From Viscum album (Eukaryota > Streptophyta > Magnoliopsida > Santalales > Viscaceae), in assembly GCA_963277665.1 (NCBI GenBank), contig OY728130.1:425927101-425991100 (forward strand): a stretch of DNA of 64,000 bases. Direction: 5' to 3'. Under the pieces are notes generated by a model that saw only the letters and a list, made by a program, of their open reading frames with translations, had not been told where the DNA came from and searched no databases. Shown piece after piece: positions 26,411-38,132 of this stretch. Numbering within the stretch: position 1 is the stretch's first letter; each line of letters begins with the position of its first letter. A program made the position numbers and the translations under genes.

Positions 26411-26831
26411 AGATAACTTGATAACCATCCTTGTTAGCTCTCACATGATTAAGATCATGTTTCTGATGAGTCATGACTTTAGTTGCTGGGACTACTATGT
26501 CTCTATCACCTGAAGATTCTACTATATATGACCTCATATTCATGAGTAAAACAACTTAAGAGATGTAATCCATGAGTGTATAATTCTTTTTCATCTATCC
26601 AAAATTTACATCTTGGCTACTAATAGTACCATAATTTATATTATGATAATACTTTACTCACTATGTGAGATTCCAAGAACTGAAACAAAACATTGCTTAT
26701 TTTACACTACTTATTAGCTACCTTAGAAGACACAAAGTGCTCGATATTTATAGATATGGATACCACTATCTTGAATGGTATTTTATTTACCATTACCTTA
26801 TCCTAACTGAAAAATTATATTAAACTGATCT
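26411..26831 (-). other. Family B copy I interior, segment 1
   Basis: Aligns with 47670-48085 of copy II. No recognisable coding domain. Interrupted at 26832 by the solo LTR. Confidence 0.6.
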
Positions 26832-26836
26832 AAGGA
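26832..26836. repeat. Target duplication AAGGA of solo LTR
   Basis: AAGGA here and at 29482-29486. The uninterrupted copy at 48085-48100 reads ATCTAAGGAAGACTAG, confirming the empty site. Confidence 0.8.
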
Positions 26837-27238
26837 TATAACAACCCTTCTTTTTATTACACACATAGACATGATTTATTATATAAAATATTCACTTGAT
26901 ACAACATAAAAGATAGAGAGGTATAGTGTATTTTGGTATTAGGAACATTACATAATGTCTTAAAACATTAAACATGACATCTTTATTGAAAACTTCCTTT
27001 ACATGGCCACTACATTACCTCGTACTTTGCAATGCATGTGGTAACCTGAGGACAAGCACAAGAAAAGAGTGAGCTATAAAGCCCTGTCAGGTAGTAAACA
27101 AGGAATAACATGAATAATGCAATACATGTTAAGAGATAGGAATATCAATGGAGCATAAGATAAAAATGAACATAAATGAATGATATAACATGATTATCGT
27201 AACATAGGAATGTGGAAACAACACTTAACCTGGTATTA

Positions 27239-27359
27239 GCATGAGCCAAGGCTCATTGCACATGGAGCATGAGTAAACCCTCATTGCACTTGAATTAGAA
27301 TGAGTTAACCCTAATTTCACTTGAATTATAATGAGTGAACTCTCATTTCACTTGATGTA
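27239..27359. repeat. 31-bp tandem array, 4 units, with palindromic core
   Basis: Units begin GCATGAG, GCATGAG, GAATGAG and TAATGAG, and each contains ATGAG...CTCAT or a close form able to pair, then TTGCACTTGAATTA. It lies left of the TATA box (28162-28172), in R/U5. Confidence 0.85.
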
Positions 27360-28009
27360 TCGTGATACTAATCTTTACCTAATGCATTGAAGCGCTATTA
27401 GGGCGCACCCTTCTTGATCATTTCATTTCATGCATATGTGTGCCACATGGATCATACAACATGGAGTCATTCAACATCATAATTTATTCCATGATAAAAT
27501 AATGTGGAATAAATACATTAAACTATATAAAAAATAAGTAAATGTTCATAAAGGTGAATACCCTTGATAGAAAAATGGGCATGGTATGCACTACACAATG
27601 ACTTTGGTTTGGAAATCGCAATGCAACTTTGGTAGCGTAACAACATGACTTTAAAATTCATAAAAATGGTTGATGAGAGATAAATGGGTGTGTAATAATA
27701 TTTACATGAAATGGATAGTAAGGGGGTAATATAGATACATTTACCAACAAATGTAATGGAATTTAGATTCATAATAAAAAATAATTGCTTGAATATAAAT
27801 GAGGAGAGATAAATTCCTCACAGAATTTCATCATAATAACAGGTGTTCATGGGAGGAATTAATGAGAGAGAAAGGGATATATAATCATTAAAAAATAAAT
27901 AGGGCAGTATGGGGGAGGTTCAAAATTATACCCCAACATTTGTAATTGAAAATAAAAGGGTATAACAACATAATGAAATTTGGACAAAAATGAGAAAGGA
28001 AGAAATCCC

Positions 28010-28020
28010 TTACTTGGAAG
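28010..28020 (-). promoter_or_regulatory. 5' splice-site-like word in LTR leader
   Basis: Minus strand TTCCAAGTAAGGG. The aligned words in the Tekay-like LTRs read CTTCAAGGTAAGGG (34286-34299) and CTTCAAGGTAATGG (42273-42286). CAAG/GTAAGG fits a plant 5' splice site. Confidence 0.3.
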
Positions 28021-28161
28021 TGTAATCCCAAAGGATTGGGAGAGGCTTGAGAGATGATTATTGGGAGATTGGGGAACCTTGTAAGGATTTTAGAGATATG
28101 AGGTCAGAGGTTGGATGAACTCCAAAGGCTTTGAGTGAATAGGAAGTGGGAGCTTGTGTGG

Positions 28162-28172
28162 GTTTATATAAG
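28162..28172 (-). promoter_or_regulatory. TATA box of solo LTR
   Basis: Minus strand CTTATATAAACCC followed by ACACAAGCTCCC; a strong TATA box about 1.3 kb from the LTR start. Confidence 0.55.
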
Positions 28173-28985
28173 AAAGGAGAGGGAATTCTTTATTATTTAG
28201 GTTTTTAGCACCACACATTAAACTAATCAAAACCATAAAACAGACCATGGTTTTTACTAAAGGGGAGTGGAAAAAATTATTTTATAAGTAAATTGGACGA
28301 AATTATTAAAATATTAAGTTTTCTTATGTGGAGGTGAGTCACACTCTCAAGGAAATCAATTTAAAAATTTAAAATATTTTATAAGTCTTGAAGGGTCCAC
28401 TAAAGCTTTTTAAGATAAATAAAACAAACCTAAAATCACATTATTTTATTGTTAAAACATATATTGGTTGAACATAATGTTTATAGTTTTTTATTACGTC
28501 ACTATTGGGTCATTATGATGTTATAAAACACATTATATATTTAAACGATATTTAATTTTTACCCAAAAATTCGGTTGTCTTAGAAAATAATAAAAAATTC
28601 ACCATTGGATAATTTCGATGTCCTAAATCCAAAAAAAAATATTTATTTTATCAAAATTGTTTTCTAAATATTTTAATTTTTTCTTTTAAAAGAAAAATCA
28701 ACATTTATAAAAAATTCACGGGTTTCGACAAAAATAGATTTCAAACCTTAATAAAAATCCCAATTATATTCATAATAATTATACGGTCATTTGTATTTTA
28801 AAAAAATTTATTTAGTAATAATATTTAATTAAAATAATATTTAATTAAAAAATCTATTAATTTATCAAAATAGATTTCTTATTAAACTAAAAATACTATT
28901 TTTTCTATAAAAACTATTTACAAAGTATCAATAATAAAATTAATGTATATTCTCTATAAAAAAAATAATGTATATAATCATAGTA

Positions 28986-29255
28986 CTAGGGTCTCCTTAT
29001 ATAACCCCTTATAACATCCTCATAAAACTGAATGGTAAGGTGTGCGATGGTGAAAAACTCTTGGGGTGGCTTAGATAACTTCACTTGGGTGGTAATCTCT
29101 ATCAACTTCCACTTCTCCCGTAGGTGGTTCCATTTGAGCTTTACCTGTTGAATCTCAGCTTGGGCTTGGTCGAGAGAAAAGCCCAATGACGACACCTTCT
29201 TTTCGAGCTCCGACAAATGGGCTTCGTACGGGGCAAGTATACTGCATGAGGCCAT
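28986..29255 (-). CDS. 89-codon coiled-coil-type ORF inside LTR U3
   Basis: An open frame from ATG at 29255 to TAG at 28986, lying in U3 about 230 bp from the LTR start, on the same strand as the element and upstream of the TATA box. It begins MASCSILAPYEAHLSELEKK, continues with a heptad-like stretch rich in Leu, Glu and Lys (about residues 12-55, including SLDQAQAEIQQVKLKWNHLR) and ends VIRGYIRRP. The LTRs at 35565-35832 and 43561-43830 carry the same frame with the same stop; the 43561 copy has exactly the same length (270 bp) despite three internal stops. I do not recognise the protein. It could be a captured host exon or a novel retrotransposon ORF. Longer frames starting upstream at GTG are possible but the ATG is shared by all three copies. 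Confidence 0.5.
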   Translation of the reverse strand: MASCSILAPYEAHLSELEKKVSSLGFSLDQAQAEIQQVKLKWNHLREKWKLIEITTQVKLSKPPQEFFTIAHLTIQFYEDVIRGYIRRP

Positions 29256-29481
29256 CACTTCCTTTGTTTGAGTAAATTGGTTTTATTAAATCCCTATATT
29301 TATACTAATCATGTGATCACTGTTCAACAACTATATTAGCAATGCTAAAAATTCTTAATAGTATTTTAAAATCCAAAAACATAAAACCAAATGAGTGATT
29401 ATGTTTTATAACCATTTTACATAACAATAAATTTAATTAGATCATGATTAATTTTCATTAATAAAAGTTTGGTTCATTACA

Positions 29482-29486
29482 AAGGA
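29482..29486. repeat. Target duplication AAGGA, right copy
   Basis: Pairs with 26832-26836. Confidence 0.8.
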
Positions 29487-32400
29487 TGATTAGTTTGTGT
29501 CCCATAAAAAGTAGTATCCTTTTCTCACCACATACAACGTACACATCCTATGTACTTCTTCAAGTGAAATTGGATAGTTTTGATTGCATCCCTTTAAGTT
29601 ATCCTAGTTACAACTGATATTTTCCTACTATAAAATATATATTGTCAATTTCAATTCTTGCACATATCATGTCATATGTGATTGATCCATCACAAAATCA
29701 TATAGAATTAAAATCACTATATTAATATCCTCCCATTTCTTGAAAATATATACCTAGTGAGATATATTTGATGCGTCCCTTGTAATAATTATCTCTCAAA
29801 CATTCTAACTTGAATATTTCAATACTATTTCATTATATGTATTATTTACTAGATCTAATAAACCATTAGATCTTCCTCAGTAAATCCCATTTCCTAGAAC
29901 ATTGATTTCTACTTTAAGTTAATCTATAGAGAGTTATGTTTATCACGGTCCTAACTAATTGTAAGACCAAAAACTATTTTTCATATGTTACAAAACATAT
30001 TTCAGTTGGAAAACCATGGTGATACCACTAACCTATAGTATAGAAATGGTAAAGATTATTTACAAATGAATATTCTAAGATATTGTTTCTTATTTTAATC
30101 ATGAACTCAATTTCAGTAACTTGAAACCCTTGTTAGCATTCAGTGATGCACCATCCCTTTTTGGTTGTGTCTTATAGATGTCTTCCACGATTGGTGGTCT
30201 TGACATCCAATGATCAATAAAATGATCATATAAATTATCTATGACCTGTAAAATACTAATATATTTAGGAATAACAACATGGTATAATCAATTGACCCTT
30301 ATTGGTACTATAATTGTACCATCCATGTATAGTCTTATTTGAATAACCAAAATAGAATTCAAATAAATAAGCCTCCCATACAATGATACATGGAATCCAT
30401 TATTAAATTTTAATTGATCTTTTCAATCTTATATAATTTCCATATACTAATTACTTGTAGAAATAATTATTATAAATTAATAATTTATCCCTAACCATGG
30501 TAAATATATAACCATCACCATGGTTTTATCCTTCCTATGTAGTATGTGTCTCTAGAACTTTCTTTTCTACATGCTCTTGTGGAGCTTGTTTGTATATTAA
30601 CCATTTGTGCATAATTATTATTGACTAAACCCAAGTCAATATTTCTCCAACTATCTCAATTAAAGATGTTAAAACTTTTAAAGAAATGTGATCTATCACT
30701 TGACTATAACTTTTTTATCATAGGTATTTCTGTAATATCCTAATTTTTTTAGGATAATTACATTACATGCACATTTTGTTTTACTTAATGCAAGTCTGTT
30801 TATATCCTCAATAAACTATCTGAAACTAAACACATGTTCTTATAACATAATGTATTTACACCATACTATAATGGTTACGGAATAATATGGTTACTTTGTA
30901 AGCATGTATTTAAAATTTCAAGTATCTTCAACGCATGGGTTTTAACATTGATGCTCCTTTTACTTACGTCATGACTTTGATGTGTATAAACAAATGCGCA
31001 TTTAGGAATTAATCCACACTACATTTTATTAATAAATTTTAACATTTAAGACTCATAAAAAATCATCTTTATTAAAATAATATATTTTATGTATATAAGG
31101 TAATGTGTGATTAAGAATAACTCAATGAAACATTATGTTGATCAATAAATTCTTGGTCAAGATATTCTTCAGTAGACCAGCCCAAGGACTCTCATTTCTT
31201 CTGACCCGAAATATGTCATACTTCACTTTCACATTCCTTAAACACTTAAAGGAATATTATGAAGTATACTTACAACTAGATTACCCGTGGAATAGTTCAC
31301 ACTCTCTAGCTAAATTAGTTCCAAAACCTTTGTGAATTACCTTTATTTATAAATGTTTCATTGTCCAAAACTATGTTCATAAGTATTTCGATAGTACCTA
31401 AGGTCTTTAACTTAGAAGAGTATAAAACCATACTTGGTATATCCTTTCTAACTATTTAGTTTTTCTTGAAAAAGTGTTTTACTACCACAACTATGTATAT
31501 TAGTCTTATATTTTATATTCATCAAGTTTTTCTAACGATTCATGTATTAATGAACTATGACTTGAGTATTTAACACCACAAACAAAATTCATTAAAAAAC
31601 TAGAAAAATGTCTCCTTGTGTTCAATGGACACATAAGATTAATGTTTTGGTGAAACTCTAAATGTTCAACTAGAATCAATAAACTTGGCAATATCGAAGT
31701 TATGTACTTCTCACCGCAGATTTCAGAAACACATTTTCTTAGCTGCTTGGAGAACACACCTTACTTCTAGTAACATTTTTTTACATACTACTTTGCTGTA
31801 TATAAATACACATATGTGACCATAATATTTTATTTAATACAAAATAATAAAAACTAGAACATTACTTATATTTGATGAGTATTCCTAAAGAATAAGTGAC
31901 TGCTGGATTATTCAATTAAGTTCATTGAATTTAAACTTCCATAGATATATTTCATGATAAGCAAAGATAATAACCTCATGGTTAATTCCCCTTTCTTTGA
32001 AGGATGTTTTGATGGTTCCATTGGAAACACTTTTCCATTGGCCTTTTTAACTTGTATTTTAACTTGTTTTTCATAATAAATAAAAATTAATATTTCTTTA
32101 AAGTTATTATTTCTTGGTGAACCATACTCAAAAGTTAATGAAGCGTTTTCTCCATAATTTTTGTTTTTTAATCTTAAAGGGAACTGGAGTAAATGGGTGA
32201 AAATGATATGATGAATGGATCCCCTAAAATATCATGATCCATATTTCAATTTACACATATCTAGTGTAAACATCACCAATTCATATCTTAATTTATCTTT
32301 CTCCTCACAAGAATATTAGAGATGATACAACATATGAAATCATCCATTTCCTAATGTTGTATCTAAAACTCGCATCAGACATTGATGAAATAATTATAAA

Positions 32401-33066
32401 AAAACCATTATATTCATCATACATGAGTCTCCTATAATCATTTTTAACACCCTAAATTTCTAAGGTGGATTAATAGGTATTGTAGACTCCAACACATTGA
32501 ATTTATTATATCATGGTGTTGTGTGCAAGAACCTATGATATTTTTTGGAAATTCATGATTCATAGGACATTAACATTGTCGAATGATTATCATAGTATAT
32601 CTTATTATATTTTCTTAGAAATTTTATACAAAAATAAAATATAGTATAATATACTTTTATCTAGATTACCAATTCAGACATTATTGATTTAATCCTTATA
32701 TGTATCCAAATATTTTATAGAATTATAGGAACCATTTGTAAAAGAATTAGAATACTCTGTCGTATGAGTATTCTAGTGGAAAGGATCCTTGAAATACTTC
32801 CTCATAGTATATAGGATTTGGTTACAACACTACTTTGAGAGTATAAGGAAGGAAATAATCTGGCCAAAAACATTAAATCATGCCTCCTTGGTCTTTTGAG
32901 TGGAGTCCCGTCTCCTGAAAATAATTACTTTTCATTGCTCAACTATTTTCCTCTAATGTTGCAACAAGATACCATTGTATAGAATCTTTTTCCAATGGTA
33001 GTTAATTAAAAACACCAATCTTATATGAAATCCCCATTAGTAGGTGGGAACATAACCTTTGGTTGA
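29487..33066 (-). other. Family B copy I interior, segment 2
   Basis: Aligns in order with 48095-49310 and 51678-54050 of copy II (for example ATAAATACACATATGTGAC at 31803 and 52808). No gag, integrase or RT motif could be recognised on either strand. Open stretches at 31135-31335 and 52110-52373 correspond between copies but give no known domain. Confidence 0.6.
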
Positions 33067-33071
33067 CTGAG
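33067..33071. repeat. Worn target duplication of Tekay-like element
   Basis: CTGAG here and TAGAG at 44071-44075. The uninterrupted site in copy II (about 54075-54090) reads GACTGTCCGAGCAC. Confidence 0.5.
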
Positions 33072-34430
33072 TATGGCATCTCACCGTTTTATTACATAAC
33101 TTTTCCTGACATTTTACAAACAGAGGATCTTTAAAGTCTAGTGTCTTAGAAATCATGAGCATAAAACATAAAAACATAAAAAATTATTCTAATCAACTTG
33201 TAGGTATTAATACTAAGTTATTCATAAGTAAAATTATTTCATATCATAACCTAGATACACACTTCAAAGGAAAGGGTGAGCAAAAGTCTTAGTAAGGGTA
33301 AACAAGGGTAATAGTTTACTTGTGATATTAATAATAAATTGATGATTTACATAAAGACATGAGAAATGGAAAAAGAGGAATATCATAATAAAAATAACAT
33401 AAATAATAACTTGAATATGTGGATATAATATTTAATTAATACATTCATGAACATATCACCAAGGTATACCCCCAAGGAGTCATAAAAATTACCAAGGTTA
33501 TTCACCAAGGTGTTGTAAAACTTTCCATCTCTAGAGATTAAATTATTTTCCCAATGAATTAGAGCTCTATCAAGGATCACCCTTAATATTTATTTATTTT
33601 AATGTGAGAAAAATATATAATAATAAAAAATTTCATAAATAACCAATAAAGAATAAAATAAATCGGTTTTATTTCAAAATCATAGCATTTCAAAAGTACT
33701 TAAAAACTTGATCGTATGTCATTTATAACCCATGAAAAAGGTATGAGGGTTTTATGTATGTCAACACCAGAACCAAATATACATTTTTTATATCATGATG
33801 AATACATCCATAAATAAAATAGGTTTGGGTATTCACATAAAGAAAATAAGAGAATTTCTTGATAGAAAGAGAGAAATTTTGAGATGAAATTTCTACAGCA
33901 TAACAGCTAAATAACATGGTTTTAGAAATCAATAAAAAGAGAGGGTATAAGGGTATCCCATAAATAAATGAATTATTTTACAGTAGAGGGACTTAATAAA
34001 ATATAAATAAGATAATTGTGTGGATATTTGAATGACATACCACATGAAAAGGAAACTTGAAAGAAAAGAGAAAATGAAAATTATTTTACGAAAATTCGAT
34101 AGCCTAACGACGTCGCTTAATAATTTAGAAAATCAATTGATGGGAGTGGAAAGGGTATCAAATAATTTAGACATGAAATATAAATTAATAGGAATATATA
34201 AGAACATACCCCAACATAATAATATGCAAACTAGAAGACATAACATAAAGGAAGTCATGACTTAAAAGAGGAGGGTGAAATGTTCCCTTACCTTGAAGAG
34301 TAACTTAGAAAGATTGAAGGTTGGGACCTTTGGGGGATTGAGGGAACCTTGGGAGTACTCCTTTGGAGGTAAAAAGACATGATATTCGTCAATAATGAAT
34401 TTTGAATGAAATTAATGAAGGAATGGGTTG

Positions 34431-34440
34431 GTATTTATAG
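34431..34440 (-). promoter_or_regulatory. TATA box in 3' LTR
   Basis: Minus strand CTATAAATACC; the same word lies at 42417-42428 in the 5' LTR. Confidence 0.5.
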
Positions 34441-35564
34441 AAAAAGTGAGGGAGTATTTTATTAATTTCCAAGGGACAACTCATTAGTGGTATTTGCAAA
34501 AACCTGGGCTTACTTATGGTATTTTCCCATGGTATTGGCCACTTGGAAAACATCATAACATATCATACTATTCAAAATTCTACTAGAAATATTAAATCAT
34601 GATTAAATCATGAATGATGTCCTTAAACACACCGAAACTCAAAACTATATTTTCACTTGTCACAAAAAAGTACATTTTATAAAATCTCATAAATTCACCC
34701 TAAAATAATATCGATGCTTTGAGTTCAAAAATAAACTCCATTTTATGAAAATAATTTTCTAAATATTTTAAATTTAATTTTAAGCATAATCATTATTTAT
34801 TAAAAAAACAACTCTAAAACAATAAATTTTTTTGTAACACCTTGAAAAAGTAATCAAGGTCCCATATAATTATTGTATAACCATAAGAAAATAAAGTAAA
34901 AATTTATGATTATATTTTATGAAAATAAATTTCCATTTTAAATTATTAAATTAATTATAAAATTTTAAATAAAATTTTTATGACTTACAAAAATACCAAA
35001 ACTTATACTATGATCATTTTTTCACTTTTTAGATGTCTAAATTGTATTTATACAATCATGGGTGAATTTTCTATTTATTGGAAAATTTACTATTCATTAC
35101 TATTCATAAGGGTATGTTACTATTCACCAAAAAATTATTTTGATCTTATTTAACCACATTTTTTTACCTGATTACAACCTTGTATGACAGATTTTTGAAA
35201 ATCATTGCACAAAAAAGTTTTTTAATAATAAAATATTTTTAAACTATTCATAAAAATACTATTCATAAAATATTATTCATCAAAAACACTATTTATAAAA
35301 CACTATTCATCAAATTGAAACTTCTTAATTTTTTTTTAAAATTCAGCCTAGGTTAATTTTGACATTTGAAATTCAAAAATGATGTTTATTTTACCATAAT
35401 AATTCTCTATGTGTGAGAAATCTTTGAAAAGTACAATTTTTACTTATAAAATAAATTTATCAAATTTATTTTAATTAAACATATACTTTATTAAGAAAAT
35501 CTATTCCAAAAACTAGAATGATAAAATAACAATTTTATTTATACAAAAGGATTACAAAAAGTAA

Positions 35565-35832
35565 CTAAGGTCTTGTTACATAGACCCTTATAACACCTGC
35601 ATAGGACCTAAGTTTAATGTGTGATATGGTGATAGAATATTAGGGCGGATTGGAAAAAATTGTCCGAGTGGTGATTTCTATCAGCTTGAGCTTCTCCCTT
35701 AGGAAATTCCGTTGAAGCTTCACATGTTGAAGCTTAGCCTGAGTTTGGTCTAGAGAAAATCATAATGACACAACCTCCATCCCAACTCTGAAAAATGGAC
35801 TTCGTATAGCCTGAGTCTATTGGATGAGGCCA
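35565..35832 (-). pseudogene. U3 coiled-coil ORF relic, 3' LTR copy
   Basis: Aligns with the 89-codon frame at 28986-29255. It begins MASSNRLRLYEVHFSELG, then a 2-bp deletion breaks the frame; the rest (for example KLKLIEITTR and RVYVTRP) is readable after the shift, with stops, and ends at the same TAG. 268 bp. Confidence 0.65.
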
Positions 35833-36052
35833 TCGACTCTTCTTTCTATATTAATTAACCAATATCACTTGTATTTATAAACAATAATCATAACATTAAG
35901 AGTTTATTTTCCAATGTTTATATTGACCAACAATCATATAACATTCAAAACCAAACAATATAATTTTAACTATAATAACTTCATTAATAAAATGATATAC
36001 TTTTGTGGAGTATAAAATAAAATAACACACAAATTTTGGAAACAAATATTAT

Positions 36053-37570
36053 TTAAAAGTTTGGGTCGTTATATTCTTCCCCCCTTAAGAAATTTTTCCC
36101 CAAAATTTTAACTCTTACCTTTAAAAGAGAAAAGTTGTGGGTACTTCTACCCCATAGAATTCTCTGGTTCCCACTTGGCTTCTTCACATTTGTGGTTCCT
36201 CTATAACACCTTAAAAAGGTGGGTAGTCTTATTGCATATAACCTTGTATCTATGATCCAAGATCTCCATCGGCTACTCCTCATAAGAGAGGTCATGTTAT
36301 AGTTGTACCACATTTGGATTTAGTACCTTTGAAGTTTCAGGTATATACTTCCTCAAGAGTGATACGTGGAAGACATCATGAACTTGTTCTAGATTTGGAA
36401 GAAGTGAAAGCTGATAGGCCACTCCTCCCATGCGATTAAGGATTTCATAGGGGTAAATATTCCTAGGTCTGAGATTCCCTTTCTTTCCAAACCTCATAAC
36501 TCTCTTCCAAGGTGAAATTAAAAGAAATACCCTATCACCAACATCGAACTCCATGTCCCTTCGATGGTTATCAGCATAGCTCTTTTTCCTACTCTGAGCA
36601 GCCTTAATGTATTTCTAGATGGCATAGACTTTTTCTGTCATCTCTTGCATGAGATCAGGCTTAATAAGCTTTCTCTCAATAGATTCATCCCAATAAGTAG
36701 GATTTATACATCTCTTCTCATATAGAGCTTCATAGGGTGTCATTTGAATACTCAAGTGGAAGTTGTTATTGTAAGAGAACTCAACTAAAGGGAGATTTTA
36801 ATCCCATCCACCTTTAAATTCCATTGAGCATGTTCTCAGCATTTCTTCAAGTGTTTGAATAGTCTTTTTAGATTTTCCATCAGTTTGGGGGTGATAGGCC
36901 ATACTGAAATTCAATTCTGTGCTCAGAGTATATTGAATACTTATCCAGAATTTTGATGTGAACCTTGGATCGTGATCAGATACTATAGAAAGTGGAACTC
37001 CATGCAGCCTTACCACTTCCTCCATGTAAATCATGGAAAGTTGATCAAGAAAGAATTATTCTAGAATACAGATAAAATGGGATGTATTGGTGAGAAGATC
37101 CATAATAACCCATATCCCATTGTTTCCTTTAGAATTTCTTAGGAGACTAGTGAGAAAGTCCATTTTGAAATTCTCTCAATTCCATGCTGGTATGGGTAGT
37201 GGTTGTAACACCCCTTTTAGAATTTGTCGCTCTGCCTTCACTTTCTGACATACCATGCACCTTGTAGTGTAGTCAGTAATCTCCCTTTTTATATTATCCC
37301 ACCAATAATGATCTTGAATGGCTCTTTACATTTTTTTAATCCTAGGATGTATAGAGAACATAGATCTATGAGCTTCATCCATCAGCTCATTTATTTCACA
37401 AATAGAAGGAACACATAGTCTTTTATGAAATTTCAGTAGACATTCATGATCCATATTGATCCCAGGAAACTTCCCATCCTTCACAGCCTCAAACTTCTTC
37501 TGTGACAAAGGATATTATTTCTGATATTTCTTAACATTATTTAGTAATAACGGTTGATAAATCATTTGGG
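36053..37570 (-). pseudogene. Integrase and chromodomain relic
   Basis: Minus strand from 37570: the zinc region AHRSMFSIHPRIKKM and, after a stop, TRCMVCQKVKAER (HHCC finger); the catalytic core with MDFLTSL, VSDHDPRFTSKFW and YHPQTDGKSKKTIQ. The two catalytic Asp are kept but the Glu expected in the ...GQSERT... helix is Lys. Next come MEFDVGDRVFLLISPWK and PYEILNRMGGVAYQLSLP-type sequence (the GPY/F region), and finally the chromodomain: MEILDHRYKV, then CEEANWEPEN. The frame reads through the polypurine tract and ends just inside the LTR, as in related elements. About six in-frame stops. Confidence 0.85.
36074..36089 (-). other. Polypurine tract of Tekay-like element
   Basis: Minus strand CTTAAGGGGGGAAGAA directly before the 3' LTR. 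Confidence 0.85.
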
Positions 37571-37689
37571 TTAGGGTTGATGATGTCCCTTACCTTATAA
37601 TTCCCAAATCTGTCATTACGTGGTCATTGATCAAAGGATCTCTTTAAATCCTCATCATGGAAAGAATAATTGGGTCTTTCCTACTTAAT

Positions 37690-38100
37690 GCATCTTTGAC
37701 TTTGTTTGGTCTTCCGAGATGATAATGAATTGAATAATCATATTCTTTGAGAAGTCCCAACCATTTACTCTATCTCATGTTCAATTCCTTTTGTGTAAAA
37801 ATATACTTCAAAATTTGATGGTCTGTGTATATATTATATTTTTTCCCATAAAGATAGTGCTTCCATATCTTTAGAGAAAAAACAACTACAACTAGCTTCA
37901 GATCATGCGTAGGATAATTCTCATCACAAGTCTTCATCCATCGCGATGCATAAGAAATGACTTTGTCATTTTGCATGAGGATTCACCCAATCCCGTTCAT
38001 AGATTCATCACTAAAAATAATGAATACTTATCCACTTGAGGGTTGAGTTAGCATGGGTGTGGTAACTAATCTATTCTTCAGCTCTTGGAAACTTTCCTCA
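37690..38100 (-). pseudogene. RNase H relic
   Basis: The open stretch 37770-37976 reads VISYASRWMKTCDENYPTHD and then HYLYGKKYNIYTDHQILKYI, the Ty3/gypsy RNase H pattern (ASR-x-L, NYPTHDLEL, YTDHKSLKY). The Asp of TDH is present. Broken by stops upstream. Confidence 0.85.
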
Positions 38101-38132
38101 GACTTTTTTGTCTAGTTGAACTTGACCACTTT

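Larger units (their letters stand above)
26837..29481 (-). mobile_element. Solo LTR, Tekay-like, in family B copy I
   Basis: 2645 bp bounded by 5-bp duplications, with ends TATAACAACCC...TTCATTACA on the plus strand (minus start TGTAATGAACCAAAC, compare TATAACGACCCAAAC at 36073 and TGTAACAACACTAAC at 44070). It shares U3 with the LTRs of the Tekay-like element, including the 89-codon frame at 28986-29255. No interior or second LTR is present, so it is a solo LTR left by LTR-LTR recombination. Confidence 0.85.
33072..36073 (-). repeat. 3' LTR of Tekay-like element
   Basis: 3002 bp, aligned with 41057-44070 throughout (for example GGATCTTTAAAGTCTAGTGT at both left ends). The TATA box lies at about 34431-34440 and a splice-donor-like word at 34286-34299. 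The U3 contains the ORF relic. Confidence 0.9.
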
